Positions 8,204-17,560 of a DNA stretch of 64,000 nucleotides are shown here, in pieces. The first letter of the stretch is position 1. Every line of letters starts with the position of its first letter. The notes beneath the pieces are model-generated. The model was not told where the DNA came from. It searched no databases and saw only the letters and a list, made by a program, of their open reading frames with translations. Source of the stretch: Streptomyces sp. NBC_00691 (GTDB taxonomy: Bacteria; Actinomycetota; Actinomycetes; Streptomycetales; Streptomycetaceae); NCBI RefSeq assembly GCF_036226665.1, contig NZ_CP109007.1:4132501-4196500 (forward strand), in the 5' to 3' direction. The position numbers and the translations under genes are program-made.

Positions 8204-9100
8204 TCACCAGTCCCCCGCGGCCCGCAGCAGCTCCTCGTGCGCGCGGGCGATGGGCGACAGCGCCAGCGTCCCCGTGCGTACGACCAGGAAGTAGGTCCGC
8301 AGCGGAGGGACCGGAGGGTCGAGCAGCGCCACGAGCCGACCCTGCTCCAGGGCCTCCTCACAGAGGTAGCGGGGCAGGACGGCGAGCCCGGCGCCGGAGG
8401 CCGCCGACTCGCGCACGGCGCGCAGATCAGGGGCGATCACGGTCGCGGCGACCGCGGGCTTGGTCTCGAAGACGCTCGCCCAGTAGCGGGCCACGAAGGG
8501 CAGCGACTCGTGCACCTCGACCACCGGCAGCTGCTCCAGGACCACCGCGCCCTTGCGGAGAAGGACGTCGGGGGAGAGGCGGGCCGCCCATCGCGGGGCC
8601 GCCACCAGCACGTACTCCTCGTCGCAGAGCGGTGTGGAGACGAGCAGGCCGCCCCGGGGCCGGGCGGTGGCGACGGCCAGATCGTGATGGCCGGCGGCGA
8701 GCCCGTCGAGGATCTCCTCGGTGTTGCCGAGGAACGACGCCCGTACGGCGAGGCCCTGGCCGACCAGAGGGGTGAGGGCCGGCAGGACGCGGAGCGCGGT
8801 GAACTCCGGGGGCCCGGCGACATGGAGGGTGCGGACGCCGCTCTCCTCGTCGAGGCCTGTCTCGGCGATCTCGACGAGGGCGTCCAGATGGGGAGCGGCG
8901 CGGTGGGCGAGCTCGTCGCCGATGGTGGTCGGCGTGACACCCCGGGCCTGTCTGAGGAAGAGAGGGCGTCCGAGCTGCCGTTCGAGCGTCCGGATCTGGC
9001 TGGTGACGGCCGGCTGGGAGAGTCCGAGGAGCGCGGCGGCGCGGGTGAAGGAGCCGGCCCGGTGCACCGCGACGAACGTGCGCAGCAGGGCCAGATCCAT
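8204..9100 (-). CDS. LysR-family transcriptional regulator
   Basis: A 298-residue LysR regulator. The N-terminal winged helix-turn-helix reads MDLALLRTFVAVHRAGSF, with the recognition region LSQPAVTSQIRTLERQLG. It is followed by the periplasmic-binding-protein-like effector domain (residues 90-290). LysR proteins normally control a divergent gene, but here the upstream 371 bp contain no convincing divergent ORF. Its target may be the NUDIX gene downstream or a distant locus. The AT-rich patch at about 9170-9190 (aactataaataagt) lies where its own promoter would be. Confidence 0.93.
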   Translation of the reverse strand: MDLALLRTFVAVHRAGSFTRAAALLGLSQPAVTSQIRTLERQLGRPLFLRQARGVTPTTIGDELAHRAAPHLDALVEIAETGLDEESGVRTLHVAGPPEFTALRVLPALTPLVGQGLAVRASFLGNTEEILDGLAAGHHDLAVATARPRGGLLVSTPLCDEEYVLVAAPRWAARLSPDVLLRKGAVVLEQLPVVEVHESLPFVARYWASVFETKPAVAATVIAPDLRAVRESAASGAGLAVLPRYLCEEALEQGRLVALLDPPVPPLRTYFLVVRTGTLALSPIARAHEELLRAAGDW

Positions 9101-9471
9101 GTCCGCCCCCTCCCGGCCGTGCGGCCGTTCGACTCACGCGGTCGGCTGACTGCGCCTCAGGAACGTCCAACTATAAATAAGTCGATAGGTCTCTGTCGCT
9201 ACCGTGATTGGACACTGACGCACAGTCAACTAGCCTTGTTCAGGCGGTCTCCGCGCGTGGAACCGAGGCGTTCCGAGCCACGAGGGGGGAGGCTCGGAGC
9301 GCCTCGTTCCGTGCGCCCGGGACCGGCGCGGGCCGTGCACAGGACCTGTGAGGCCGGTGCACGGAACCCGCGAGGCCGGTGCACGCGACCCGCGAGGCCG
9401 CCGCCCGGGACCGGCGTCGGCCGCACGCCGGACGGGTCCACGAGCCGGCCGAACCGGCGGGCTCGACGGGC
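9101..9471. other. Intergenic region with LysR promoter side and tandem repeats
   Basis: This stretch lies between lysR and the cystathionine enzyme gene, both on the minus strand. The lysR side holds an AT-rich patch around 9170-9190, a plausible promoter. The rest is GC-rich and includes three 22-bp tandem copies at 9334-9399. Short open frames here have no start signals or recognisable products, so no gene is called. Confidence 0.6.
9334..9399. repeat. Three tandem 22-bp repeats
   Basis: Copies at 9334-9355, 9356-9377 and 9378-9399 each begin GTGCAC and end GAGGCCG, differing at a few central bases. The first copy contains the inverted repeat CACAGG-A-CCTGTG. The function is unknown. They lie just downstream of the cystathionine-enzyme stop codon. 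Confidence 0.85.
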
Positions 9472-10605
9472 CTACGAGCCGGCTTCGTCGAGAGCCCGCA
9501 GCACGTCGGCGATCAGGTCCTCGGGGTCCTCGGCGCCGACCGAGAACCGGACGAAGCCCTCCGCGACCGCGTCCCCGCCCCAGCGCCCGCGCCGCTCCGC
9601 CGTGGAGCGCACGCCGCCGAAGCTGGTCGCGTCGTCCACGATCCGCAGTGCCTCCAGGAACCGATCGGCCCGCTTCCGGTCCGCCAGCTCGAAGGAGACG
9701 ACCGGCCCGAAGCGCCGCATCTGACGGGCGGCCACCGCGTGCGAGGGGTCGTCGGGCAGCCCCGGGTAGCGCAGCCCGGTCACGTCCGCGCGCCCCGCGA
9801 GCGTCTGCGCGAGCGCGAGCGCGGTGGAGCACTGGCGGTCGATCCGCAGCTGCAGCGTGGCCAGCGAACGGTGGGCGAGCCAGGCCTCCATGGGGCCGGG
9901 GATGGCGCCGACGACCTTGCGCCAGCGCCGTACCTCCGCCGCCCGCTCGGGATCACGGCAGCTGACATGGCCGAGCAGGATGTCGCCGTGCCCGGTCATG
10001 CCCTTGGTGTCGCTGGCCACGGAGAAGTCCGCGCCCAGTTCGAGCGGGCGCTGGCCGAGCGGGGTGGCGAGCGTGTTGTCGACGGCCACGAGCGCCCCCG
10101 CTGCATGCGCCTCGCGGACCAGCCGCCGGATGTCGCAGACATCCAGCCCGGGGTTGGACGGGCTCTCGATCCACAGCAGCCGGGCCCCTTCCAGGACGTC
10201 GAGCTGGCTGTCGCCGCCGGTGGGCGCGGTGCGGACCTCGATGCCGTACGCCCTCAGCTGCTCGTGCAGCAGGGGCAGCGCCTGATAGCCGTCGCTGGGC
10301 ACCACCACGACGTCGCCCGTCCTCAGCTGCGAGAAGAGGACGGCGGAGATCGCGGCCATGCCCGAGGCGAAGACCAGCGTCTCGACGCCCCGCTCCCCCG
10401 GCGCCTCCAGTTCCCCGATGGCCCGCTCCAGATGGGTCCACGTCGGGTTCTCGTCGCGGCCGTACGCGTATCCGCCGGTCGGCTCGCCCGGCAGATGGAA
10501 GTGCGCGGCGAAGACCGGCCCCGGCAGGGTCGGCTCGTACTTCACGGGTTCGGGCAGTCCTGCCCGGACCGCGCGGGTGCCGTCGCCGTAGTGCTTGTCG
10601 GTCAC
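9472..10605 (-). CDS. Cystathionine gamma-lyase/gamma-synthase family PLP enzyme
   Basis: A 377-residue Cys/Met-metabolism PLP-dependent enzyme. The PLP phosphate-binding region is FASGMAAISAVLF. The segment WIESPSNPGLDVCDI and the cofactor Asp in VAVDNTLATP precede the Schiff-base Lys in SDTKGMTGHGD. The C-terminal substrate-binding Arg lies in VRFSVGAEDPEDLI. This is a complete transsulfuration enzyme. Gamma-lyase (cystathionine to cysteine) is the likely assignment, but gamma-synthase cannot be excluded. It overlaps the upstream tyrosine phosphatase gene by 4 bp, so the two are co-transcribed and probably translationally coupled. Confidence 0.9.
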   Translation of the reverse strand: MTDKHYGDGTRAVRAGLPEPVKYEPTLPGPVFAAHFHLPGEPTGGYAYGRDENPTWTHLERAIGELEAPGERGVETLVFASGMAAISAVLFSQLRTGDVVVVPSDGYQALPLLHEQLRAYGIEVRTAPTGGDSQLDVLEGARLLWIESPSNPGLDVCDIRRLVREAHAAGALVAVDNTLATPLGQRPLELGADFSVASDTKGMTGHGDILLGHVSCRDPERAAEVRRWRKVVGAIPGPMEAWLAHRSLATLQLRIDRQCSTALALAQTLAGRADVTGLRYPGLPDDPSHAVAARQMRRFGPVVSFELADRKRADRFLEALRIVDDATSFGGVRSTAERRGRWGGDAVAEGFVRFSVGAEDPEDLIADVLRALDEAGS

Positions 10606-11093
10606 GGTGTCCGTTCCTCCAGTTCACGGCGTACGGCCGCGAGCAGTCCTCCGCTCGCGGCCTCCACCATCTCAAGACACTCCTCGAAGCCCTCGCGGCC
10701 CCCGTAGTACGGGTCGGGGACGTCGAGTCCGTCCCCGGCGGCGGGGTCGTAGGAGCGCAGCAGTCGTATGCGCGCCGCCTCTTCGGGCGTCCGGGCGAGC
10801 CCACGGAGCTCCCTCAGATGCCCTTCGTCCAGGGCGATCACCAGGTCGAGGGCGGGGAACCAGGAGGCGCGGAACTGGCGGGCCGTATGCACCGAGGTAT
10901 AGCCGTTCTCGTCGAGGACGGCGACCGTGCGCGGGTCGGCGCCGTCGCCCTCGTGCCAGCCTCCGGTTCCGGCGCTGTCGACCTCCACCAGACCGCCGAG
11001 GCCGGCGTCCTCCACATGCCTGCGGAAGACGTGCTCGGCCATCGGCGAACGGCAGATGTTGCCGGTGCAGACGAAGCAGACGCGGTAGGTCAT
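10602..11093 (-). CDS. Low-molecular-weight protein-tyrosine phosphatase
   Basis: A 163-residue LMW-PTP with the P-loop CTGNICRS at residues 9-16 (Cys9 nucleophile, Arg15) close to the N-terminus. The general-acid loop is DVPDPYYGG near residue 120. This fold removes phosphate from tyrosyl residues of proteins; arsenate reductases share the fold but lack this DPYYGG acid loop. The 4-bp overlap with the downstream cystathionine enzyme gene suggests one transcript. A membrane protein gene of the same orientation begins only 9 bp downstream of its start side. Confidence 0.93.
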   Translation of the reverse strand: MTYRVCFVCTGNICRSPMAEHVFRRHVEDAGLGGLVEVDSAGTGGWHEGDGADPRTVAVLDENGYTSVHTARQFRASWFPALDLVIALDEGHLRELRGLARTPEEAARIRLLRSYDPAAGDGLDVPDPYYGGREGFEECLEMVEAASGGLLAAVRRELEERTP

Positions 11094-11102
11094 GGTCTCC
11101 CC

Positions 11103-11480
11103 TCAGTCGCCGTCGGGGAGCACGACGTTCAGCGCCCAGGAGACGACGGAGATGATCAGGCCGCCGAGGACGGCGGTCCAGAAGCCCTCCACGTGGAAGC
11201 TGAGGTCGAACTGCTCGGCCAGCCAGGACGTGAGGAGCAGCATCAGGGCGTTGACCACGAGGGTGATCAGGCCGAGCGTCAGAATGAAGAGCGGGAGCGT
11301 CAGCAACTGGACGATCGGCTTGACCAAGAAGTTCACGAGCCCGAAGACCAGGGCGACGAGAATGAGGGTCAGGGCCTTCTTGCCGGTGCTGTCACCGGTG
11401 AGGGTGATGTCCTGGAGCAGCCAGATGGCGACTCCCAGGGCGCCCGCGTTGGCGAGCGTCTTGACTACGAAATTCATCAT
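11103..11480 (-). CDS. Phage-holin-superfamily IV membrane protein
   Basis: A small integral membrane protein of about 125 residues with four hydrophobic segments (LGVAIWLLQ; ALTLILVALVFGLVNFL; LLTLPLFILTLGLITLVVNALMLLL; AVLGGLIISVVSWAL). Together with KPIVQLLTLP this is characteristic of the widespread YvlD/holin-IV family. The family name is historical and no prophage is nearby. The start is ambiguous: ATG at 11480 matches the family N-terminus, and an ATG seven codons upstream (11501) is possible; neither has a strong ribosome-binding site. It is upstream of the tyrosine phosphatase gene in the same orientation (gap 9 bp past the phosphatase start), so the two are probably not in one reading order by chance. 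Confidence 0.85.
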   Translation of the reverse strand: MMNFVVKTLANAGALGVAIWLLQDITLTGDSTGKKALTLILVALVFGLVNFLVKPIVQLLTLPLFILTLGLITLVVNALMLLLTSWLAEQFDLSFHVEGFWTAVLGGLIISVVSWALNVVLPDGD

Positions 11481-11531
11481 GTGTCTGATCGTGGCAGACA
11501 TGATCGGGCCGACGGCAGGGGCTGACAGGCG

Positions 11532-11849
11532 ATGAAGGCATTCCGACTGGACGAACTGGAGGCGGAGCGTGCCGCGAACAAGGGCGCGTACCTCCAGTTC
11601 CTGCGGGAGCGGAACATGTCGGTGGGCCTGTACGCGCTGGACGCCGGGGAGCTCGATCCGCAGCAGCCGCACCGCCAGGACGAGGTGTACTTCGTGGTGA
11701 GCGGCCGGGCGGCGATCACGGTGGGGACGGAGACGACCCAGGTGGCGCGCGGCAGCGTGGTCTACGTGCCGGCCGGGGTGGAGCACAGGTTCCACCACAT
11801 CAGCGAGGACCTGCGGGTGATGGTGGTCTTCTCCCCGCCGGAGGCCTGA
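11532..11849 (+). CDS. Small cupin-domain protein
   Basis: A 105-residue single cupin barrel. Metal-binding positions are visible as PHRQDEVYFVVSG (motif 1) and GVEHRFHHI (motif 2). Proteins of this size usually bind a divalent metal and act as dioxygenases, isomerases or ligand-binding proteins, so the function cannot be narrowed. It is divergent from the holin-family gene and followed by a long hairpin. Confidence 0.85.
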   Translation: MKAFRLDELEAERAANKGAYLQFLRERNMSVGLYALDAGELDPQQPHRQDEVYFVVSGRAAITVGTETTQVARGSVVYVPAGVEHRFHHISEDLRVMVVFSPPEA

Positions 11850-11871
11850 GGGTCGGGCGGGCGGAGCCCGC

Positions 11872-11927
11872 AGGGGGTGGCTTGTCGATCAGGCCGGGCT
11901 CGCGGCCCGATCGACAAGACACCCCCT
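11872..11927. terminator. Long imperfect palindrome / hairpin after the cupin gene
   Basis: AGGGGGTG-G-CTTGTCGATC (11872-11890) pairs with GATCGACAAG-A-CACCCCCT (11909-11927), 18 of 19 positions. The 18-nt loop itself contains GGCC...GGCC. It is far longer than a typical terminator and could terminate the cupin transcript or be a transposable or regulatory palindromic element. Confidence 0.7.
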
Positions 11928-12049
11928 AGGGGGCGGATCAGGGGAGAGCGGGGGCCGCAGGGCCCCCGTGCGTCTCTTCCGGACCCTAGCCTTGAGGGTG
12001 TTCGGCACGGAGCGTGCGGAACTGATCTTCGAGAGCGAAGGAGAGGGCG

Positions 12050-12268
12050 ATGGCCGTACAGGAGGTTCTCGCGGGGATGCCGTGGTGGGTGAAGTGGGTC
12101 GCCATACCCGTGATCGCACTGCTCGTCTTCGGCGGACTGATCACCAGCGTCCTGGCCTTCGTGATCGGCCTGCTCTTCAAGGTGCTGCTCTTCGTGGCCA
12201 TCGTCGCCGGACTGATCTACGTCGTACGGAAGTTCAGCTCCTCCGACCGGTCGCGCGAGGAGTGGTAG
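12050..12268 (+). CDS. Small membrane protein, DUF5326-like
   Basis: A 72-residue protein that is almost wholly hydrophobic, with two closely spaced transmembrane helices (KWVAIPVIALLVFGGLI and VLAFVIGLLFKVLLFVAIVAGLIYVV). It ends in a short charged cytoplasmic tail (RKFSSSDRSREEW). It resembles the Streptomyces DUF5326 family, whose function is unknown. The sequence GAAGGAGAGGGCG just upstream of the ATG is a strong ribosome-binding site. Confidence 0.82.
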   Translation: MAVQEVLAGMPWWVKWVAIPVIALLVFGGLITSVLAFVIGLLFKVLLFVAIVAGLIYVVRKFSSSDRSREEW

Positions 12269-12505
12269 CACACGCTACCGAGCGGTATGAAGCCGACGGA
12301 GGGGATTAGCCCGGCCGGGGGAACGCGCTGGTCGAATCAGGGCGCGGGCCCAGGGGCTGCCACTAGAGTGGAATCCCTCCGCCGCGTTGGGGACTACAGG
12401 CGTAGACCTCCCTACTGACCAGCGGTTTCCCAGGCCCGGCGGGCGCGCGGGGGCGGCCCCCGCGGGCGGGTGCACTGCATCCGTCGTCACGCCTGGGGGT
12501 GACCT

Positions 12506-13276
12506 TTGGCCACGGCTACGCATCCGGCTGCGCCTACCCTGATCGGCTCGGTGCAGCGCGCGCTGAGACTCCTGGAGGCCGTGTCCTCCCATGCGGAAGG
12601 CGCCCCGGCCAAGCAGCTCGCCCGTGAGACGGGTCTTCCGCTGCCCACCACGTACCACCTGCTCCGCACCCTGACGCACGAGGGCTATCTGCTCCGCGAG
12701 AAGGGTGTGTTCGTCCTGGGCGACGCCGCGGCCCGACTGGCCGGCGGCGGAGATGTGCAGAATCGTCGCATCAAGATCGAAGACTCCCTTGCCCAGTGGC
12801 GGGACGCGATCGGTGTGCCGATCTACTTCGCTGTCTACCGCGAGGGGGAGATCGAGCTCGTCGCCGTCGCCGACACTCCCTCCGCTCCCGCGGTCGAGGA
12901 ATGGGCCGACTTTCGCGAGACCGGGCACGCCCATGCGATCGGGCAGTGCCTGTTGAGCCAACTCGATCTGAAATCTCGTCAAGACCACCTTGAGCGCCAC
13001 CCGGTGGAAGCCATCACTCCGTACACGCTGCGTAACCGTCAAGTGCTTTTGGAGCGTTTGGGCGGTTTGGGGCGAATGGAGCCCCTGGTGGAACGTCAGG
13101 AATATGCGCTCGGCACGGTCTGTGCCGCAATCCCCATCACGGCGGGCTCCACGGCGGCCGCAATGGCCATTTCCCTCCCCCTCCACCAGGAAGAACGGTT
13201 GCTCCCAGCAGTCGAGCGACTACGTACAGAGATCGGGAGGCTTTTCAGTTCGCTCGCGTTCTCTATCAGTATCTGA
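12506..13276 (+). CDS. ssgR: IclR-family activator SsgR
   Basis: A 256-residue IclR regulator. The N-terminal winged helix-turn-helix contains SVQRALRLLEAV and AKQLARETGLPLPTTYHLLRTL. The C-terminal effector domain (residues 75-250) includes GHAHAIGQCLL and YALGTVCAAIPI. It lies immediately upstream of ssgA in the same orientation, as in S. coelicolor, where SsgR activates ssgA; this context supports the name. The only suitable start is the rare TTG at 12506 after GGGGGTGACC. A -10-like TAGAGT sits at 12364-12369. The 237-nt leader between the DUF5326-like gene and this start has no other gene. Confidence 0.9.
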   Translation: MATATHPAAPTLIGSVQRALRLLEAVSSHAEGAPAKQLARETGLPLPTTYHLLRTLTHEGYLLREKGVFVLGDAAARLAGGGDVQNRRIKIEDSLAQWRDAIGVPIYFAVYREGEIELVAVADTPSAPAVEEWADFRETGHAHAIGQCLLSQLDLKSRQDHLERHPVEAITPYTLRNRQVLLERLGGLGRMEPLVERQEYALGTVCAAIPITAGSTAAAMAISLPLHQEERLLPAVERLRTEIGRLFSSLAFSISI

Positions 13277-13414
13277 AAAATCACTCCTTGTGATCTGCTA
13301 GTGCTTACAGCACGATTGCGTCAAGGGGGCCACGGGGGATCATTCCTGGCCGTTTCGGTCACAGCTTTCAGCAGCTGTGTTTACACAACTGCTTCATCTA
13401 CTGCGGGGTACATG

Positions 13415-13858
13415 ATGCGAGAGTCGGTTCAGGCCGAGGTCCTGATGAGCTTCCTCGTCTCCGAGGAGCTCTCCTTCAAGATCCCGGTTGAACTCCGATA
13501 CGAGACCCGGGATCCCTACGCGGTGCGCATGACCTTCCACCTCCCCGGGGACGCGCCCGTCACCTGGGCGTTCGGCAGGGAGCTGCTGCTCGACGGGATC
13601 AACCGGCCGAGCGGGGACGGCGATGTCCACATCGCCCCGACGGAGCCCGAGGGGCTCTCGGACGTCTCCATCCGGCTCCAGGTCGGCGGTGACCGTGCCC
13701 TGTTCCGGGCGAGCGCGCCGCCGTTGGTCGCCTTCCTGGACCGTACGGACAAACTGGTTCCGCTCGGTCAGGAACGGACGCTCGGGGACTTCGAGGACAA
13801 CCTGGAAGCCGCGCTGGGCCGGATTCTGGCCGAGGAGAGCGCGGGCCCGGCCGCCTGA
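13415..13858 (+). CDS. ssgA: Sporulation-specific cell division protein SsgA
   Basis: A 147-residue SsgA-like protein (family unique to morphologically complex actinobacteria). The body reads SFLVSEELSFKIPVELRYE, FHLPGDAPVTWAFGRELLLDG and FLDRTDKLVPLGQE, matching SsgA rather than SsgB-type paralogues. SsgA localises with SsgB to recruit FtsZ to future septum sites in aerial hyphae. It follows ssgR by 138 bp. Two adjacent ATGs (13412 and 13415) follow GGGG; MRESVQAEV at 13415 matches the known N-terminus. The intergenic leader contains several short inverted repeats (CAGCAGCTG) that may bind SsgR. Confidence 0.94.
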   Translation: MRESVQAEVLMSFLVSEELSFKIPVELRYETRDPYAVRMTFHLPGDAPVTWAFGRELLLDGINRPSGDGDVHIAPTEPEGLSDVSIRLQVGGDRALFRASAPPLVAFLDRTDKLVPLGQERTLGDFEDNLEAALGRILAEESAGPAA

Positions 13859-14086
13859 ACCGACGCCCCTCCGCGGCTGCCCGCCCGCGACTGCCCGCTC
13901 CCACGCTCGTCCGTGACTGCCCGCCCGGTGTCCCTCCGCGGCTGCCGCCCCGGCGCCCGTCCGAGCCCACCGGCTCGGTGTCCCTCCGCGTCCACCACCG
14001 GCTCGGCGTGCGTCCCCGCACACCGGCCCAGTGCGCGTCCCCGTGCCCCGCGCCCCGCGTCCCTGGTTCCCCGCGTACCGGCGCGC
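13859..14086. repeat. Degenerate C-rich repeats after ssgA
   Basis: The gap between the convergent ssgA and YibE/F genes is filled with C/G-rich degenerate repeats: CCTCCGCGGCTGCC occurs twice, and variants of ACTGCCCGC and CGGCTCGG(T/C)GT several times. No gene is visible here. Its composition would fit slippage-derived filler. Confidence 0.55.
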
Positions 14087-15496
14087 TCACTTCGCGCGGC
14101 GACGCCGTCCGCCCCGCCCCGCCGCGGGCTTCCTGATGTCCGCGCCCGGCCGGCCTCCGGCATCCGTGCGGTCGGCGGAGACCACCAGGGCCGCGAGCGC
14201 CGTGGTGAGCGGCACGGAGGCGACCAGACCGATCGAACCGACGAGCGTCCGGACGATCTCGACGGCGACCAGCTCGCTGTTGGCCACCGTCCCCATGCTG
14301 CTCTGCGCGATGGAGAAGAGCAGCAGCAGCGGGAGGGCGGCTCCCGCGTAGGCGAGCACCAGCGTGTTCACGACCGAGGCGATGTGGTCGCGGCCGATCC
14401 GGATGCCGGCCCGGTACAGCGCGCGTGGCCCCATGCCCGGATCGGCCTGGTGCAGCTCCCAGACCGCCGACGTCTGGGTGACCGTGACGTCGTCGAGGAC
14501 ACCGAGCGAACCGATGATCACACCGGCCAGGAGCAGGCCGGACATGTCGATCTCCGGGTACAGGCCGTGGATCAGCCCCGTGTTGTCGTCGGTGTTGCCG
14601 CTCAGGGAGGCCCAGCCGATGAACACCGAGCCGAGCAGACCGATCAGCAGCAGGGAGATCAGCGTCCCGAGCACCGCGACCGAGGTCCGGGCCGAGAGCC
14701 CGTGGCACATGTAGAGCGCGATCAGCATGATGGCGCTCGCTCCGACCACCGCCACGACCAGCGGATTCGACCCGTCCAGGATGGCGGGCAGGATGAAGAA
14801 CGTCAGGATCAGGAAGCTCACGACGAGCGCGACGAGAGCCATCACGCCCTTCATCCGGCCGACGAGCACGACCGCGAGGGCGAAGATGCCGGCGAGCACG
14901 GCCATCGGGAGCTTCCGGTTCACATCGGTGACCGAGTACTGCAGATCGCGCGGGGCGTCGGGGGCGTACGCGACCACCACGCCCTGACCCTGGTGCAGTT
15001 GGCGCGGTGCGTCAGGCTGCACGATCTCGGTGAACGTCCGCCCCTTCTCCGGACCGCTGGTGACCTCGATCGTCGCCTTCGCGCACTCTCCCTGCTGCGC
15101 GTTGACCGCCTCCCGGCCCTCTGGCGTCGAGGTGTCACCGGTCGGCGGGACCTGCCCCGCGTTCACGGAGGCGCAGTCCACGTGCTGGACGGCGACGACC
15201 TCGCCCTGTTCCGTCTGCCGGTCGAAACCGACGCCGGTGCGCTCGTGCGGCGGGGCGCCACCCGGCCACAGGACCACGAGTCCGACCACGACGGCCGTGG
15301 CGAACGGGATCAGGATCGCGGCGATGACCCTGCGCAGATGCCGGGACACCGGGGTGGCGGGCCCGTGGCTGTGGCTGTGCCCGTGGGATCCGTGCCCTTG
15401 ACCGGGCCCGTGGGAGCCGTGTGGCTGAGCAGGTTCGCGAGGGCTGTGGTCCTGGTCGTGGCCGTGCGGCTCGGGAGGCTGTTGGGGGGAAGTCAC
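14087..15496 (-). CDS. YibE/F-family polytopic membrane protein
   Basis: A 469-residue membrane protein. The first 55 residues are His/Gly/Ser-rich (HGHDQDHSPREPAQPHGSHG), then one transmembrane helix, an extracytoplasmic domain of about 120 residues and about seven further helices of the YibE/F domain (e.g. GRMKGVMALVALVVSFLILTF; GVLDDVTVTQTSAVWEL). A small charged tail follows. The family's function is unknown; the His-rich N-terminus could bind metal. The GTG at 15496 (VTSPQQPPEPHGH) is preferred over an upstream ATG that overlaps the thiC promoter region. It is divergent from thiC. Confidence 0.85.
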   Translation of the reverse strand: MTSPQQPPEPHGHDQDHSPREPAQPHGSHGPGQGHGSHGHSHSHGPATPVSRHLRRVIAAILIPFATAVVVGLVVLWPGGAPPHERTGVGFDRQTEQGEVVAVQHVDCASVNAGQVPPTGDTSTPEGREAVNAQQGECAKATIEVTSGPEKGRTFTEIVQPDAPRQLHQGQGVVVAYAPDAPRDLQYSVTDVNRKLPMAVLAGIFALAVVLVGRMKGVMALVALVVSFLILTFFILPAILDGSNPLVVAVVGASAIMLIALYMCHGLSARTSVAVLGTLISLLLIGLLGSVFIGWASLSGNTDDNTGLIHGLYPEIDMSGLLLAGVIIGSLGVLDDVTVTQTSAVWELHQADPGMGPRALYRAGIRIGRDHIASVVNTLVLAYAGAALPLLLLFSIAQSSMGTVANSELVAVEIVRTLVGSIGLVASVPLTTALAALVVSADRTDAGGRPGADIRKPAAGRGGRRRRAK

Positions 15497-15529
15497 CGAC
15501 CGATCATCGCAAGAACGGCGGGGGCCCAC

Positions 15530-15559
15530 TGTTCAGCACGCCAAGGATGGCGCTAGCGT
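15530..15559 (+). promoter_or_regulatory. Candidate promoter for thiC
   Basis: TGTTCA (15530-15535) and TAGCGT (15554-15559) are spaced by 18 bp and end shortly before the TPP riboswitch. This is a plausible but unproven sigma-HrdB-type promoter. Confidence 0.4.
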
Positions 15560-15571
15560 GGTGGCACCTTT

Positions 15572-15699
15572 GCACACGCGGGAGCTCGGAGCACCGGGCT
15601 GAGAGGGCGCTGATCACCGTACGCGCGTACTGATGTACGTACGGGAGGAGGCTGCGCCGACCGCCGAACCTGTTACCGGGTAATGCCGGCGTAGGGAGA
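15572..15699 (+). ncRNA. TPP riboswitch (THI element)
   Basis: The conserved thiamine pyrophosphate aptamer is clear: GGAGCACCGGGCTGAGAGGG on the 5' side, and CCTGTTACCGGGTAATGCC followed by GGCGTAGGGA on the 3' side. An extended P3 arm (CCGTACG...CGTACGG) sits between them. It ends 8 nt before the thiC start, so TPP binding would most likely mask the ribosome-binding site. Confidence 0.95.
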
Positions 15700-15707
15700 T
15701 CGGTCTC

Positions 15708-17501
<1,794 letters not shown>

Positions 17502-17520
17502 CCCCCGCCCGGCTACCGGG

Positions 17521-17553
17521 CCGGCCCGCGACCCCGGGGGAGTCGCGGGCCGG
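17521..17553. terminator. Terminator after thiC
   Basis: CCGGCCCGCGAC (17521-17532) and GTCGCGGGCCGG (17542-17553) form a perfect 12-bp GC-rich stem with a 9-nt loop, 20 bp after the thiC stop and 8 bp before the convergent gene's stop. It can serve both. Confidence 0.88.
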
Positions 17554-17560
17554 TGGTGTG

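Noticed and set aside
9226..9441. 71-codon minus-strand frame between lysR and the cystathionine enzyme
   Set aside because: Composed largely of the tandem repeat region, without a clear start signal.
11103..11480. Prophage suggested by the holin-superfamily protein
   Set aside because: The family is a common chromosomal membrane protein in actinobacteria; no integrase, portal or tail gene is near.
15497..15529. ATG start for the YibE/F gene at 15529
   Set aside because: It would run into the thiC promoter region; the GTG at 15496 begins the His-rich tail typical of these proteins.
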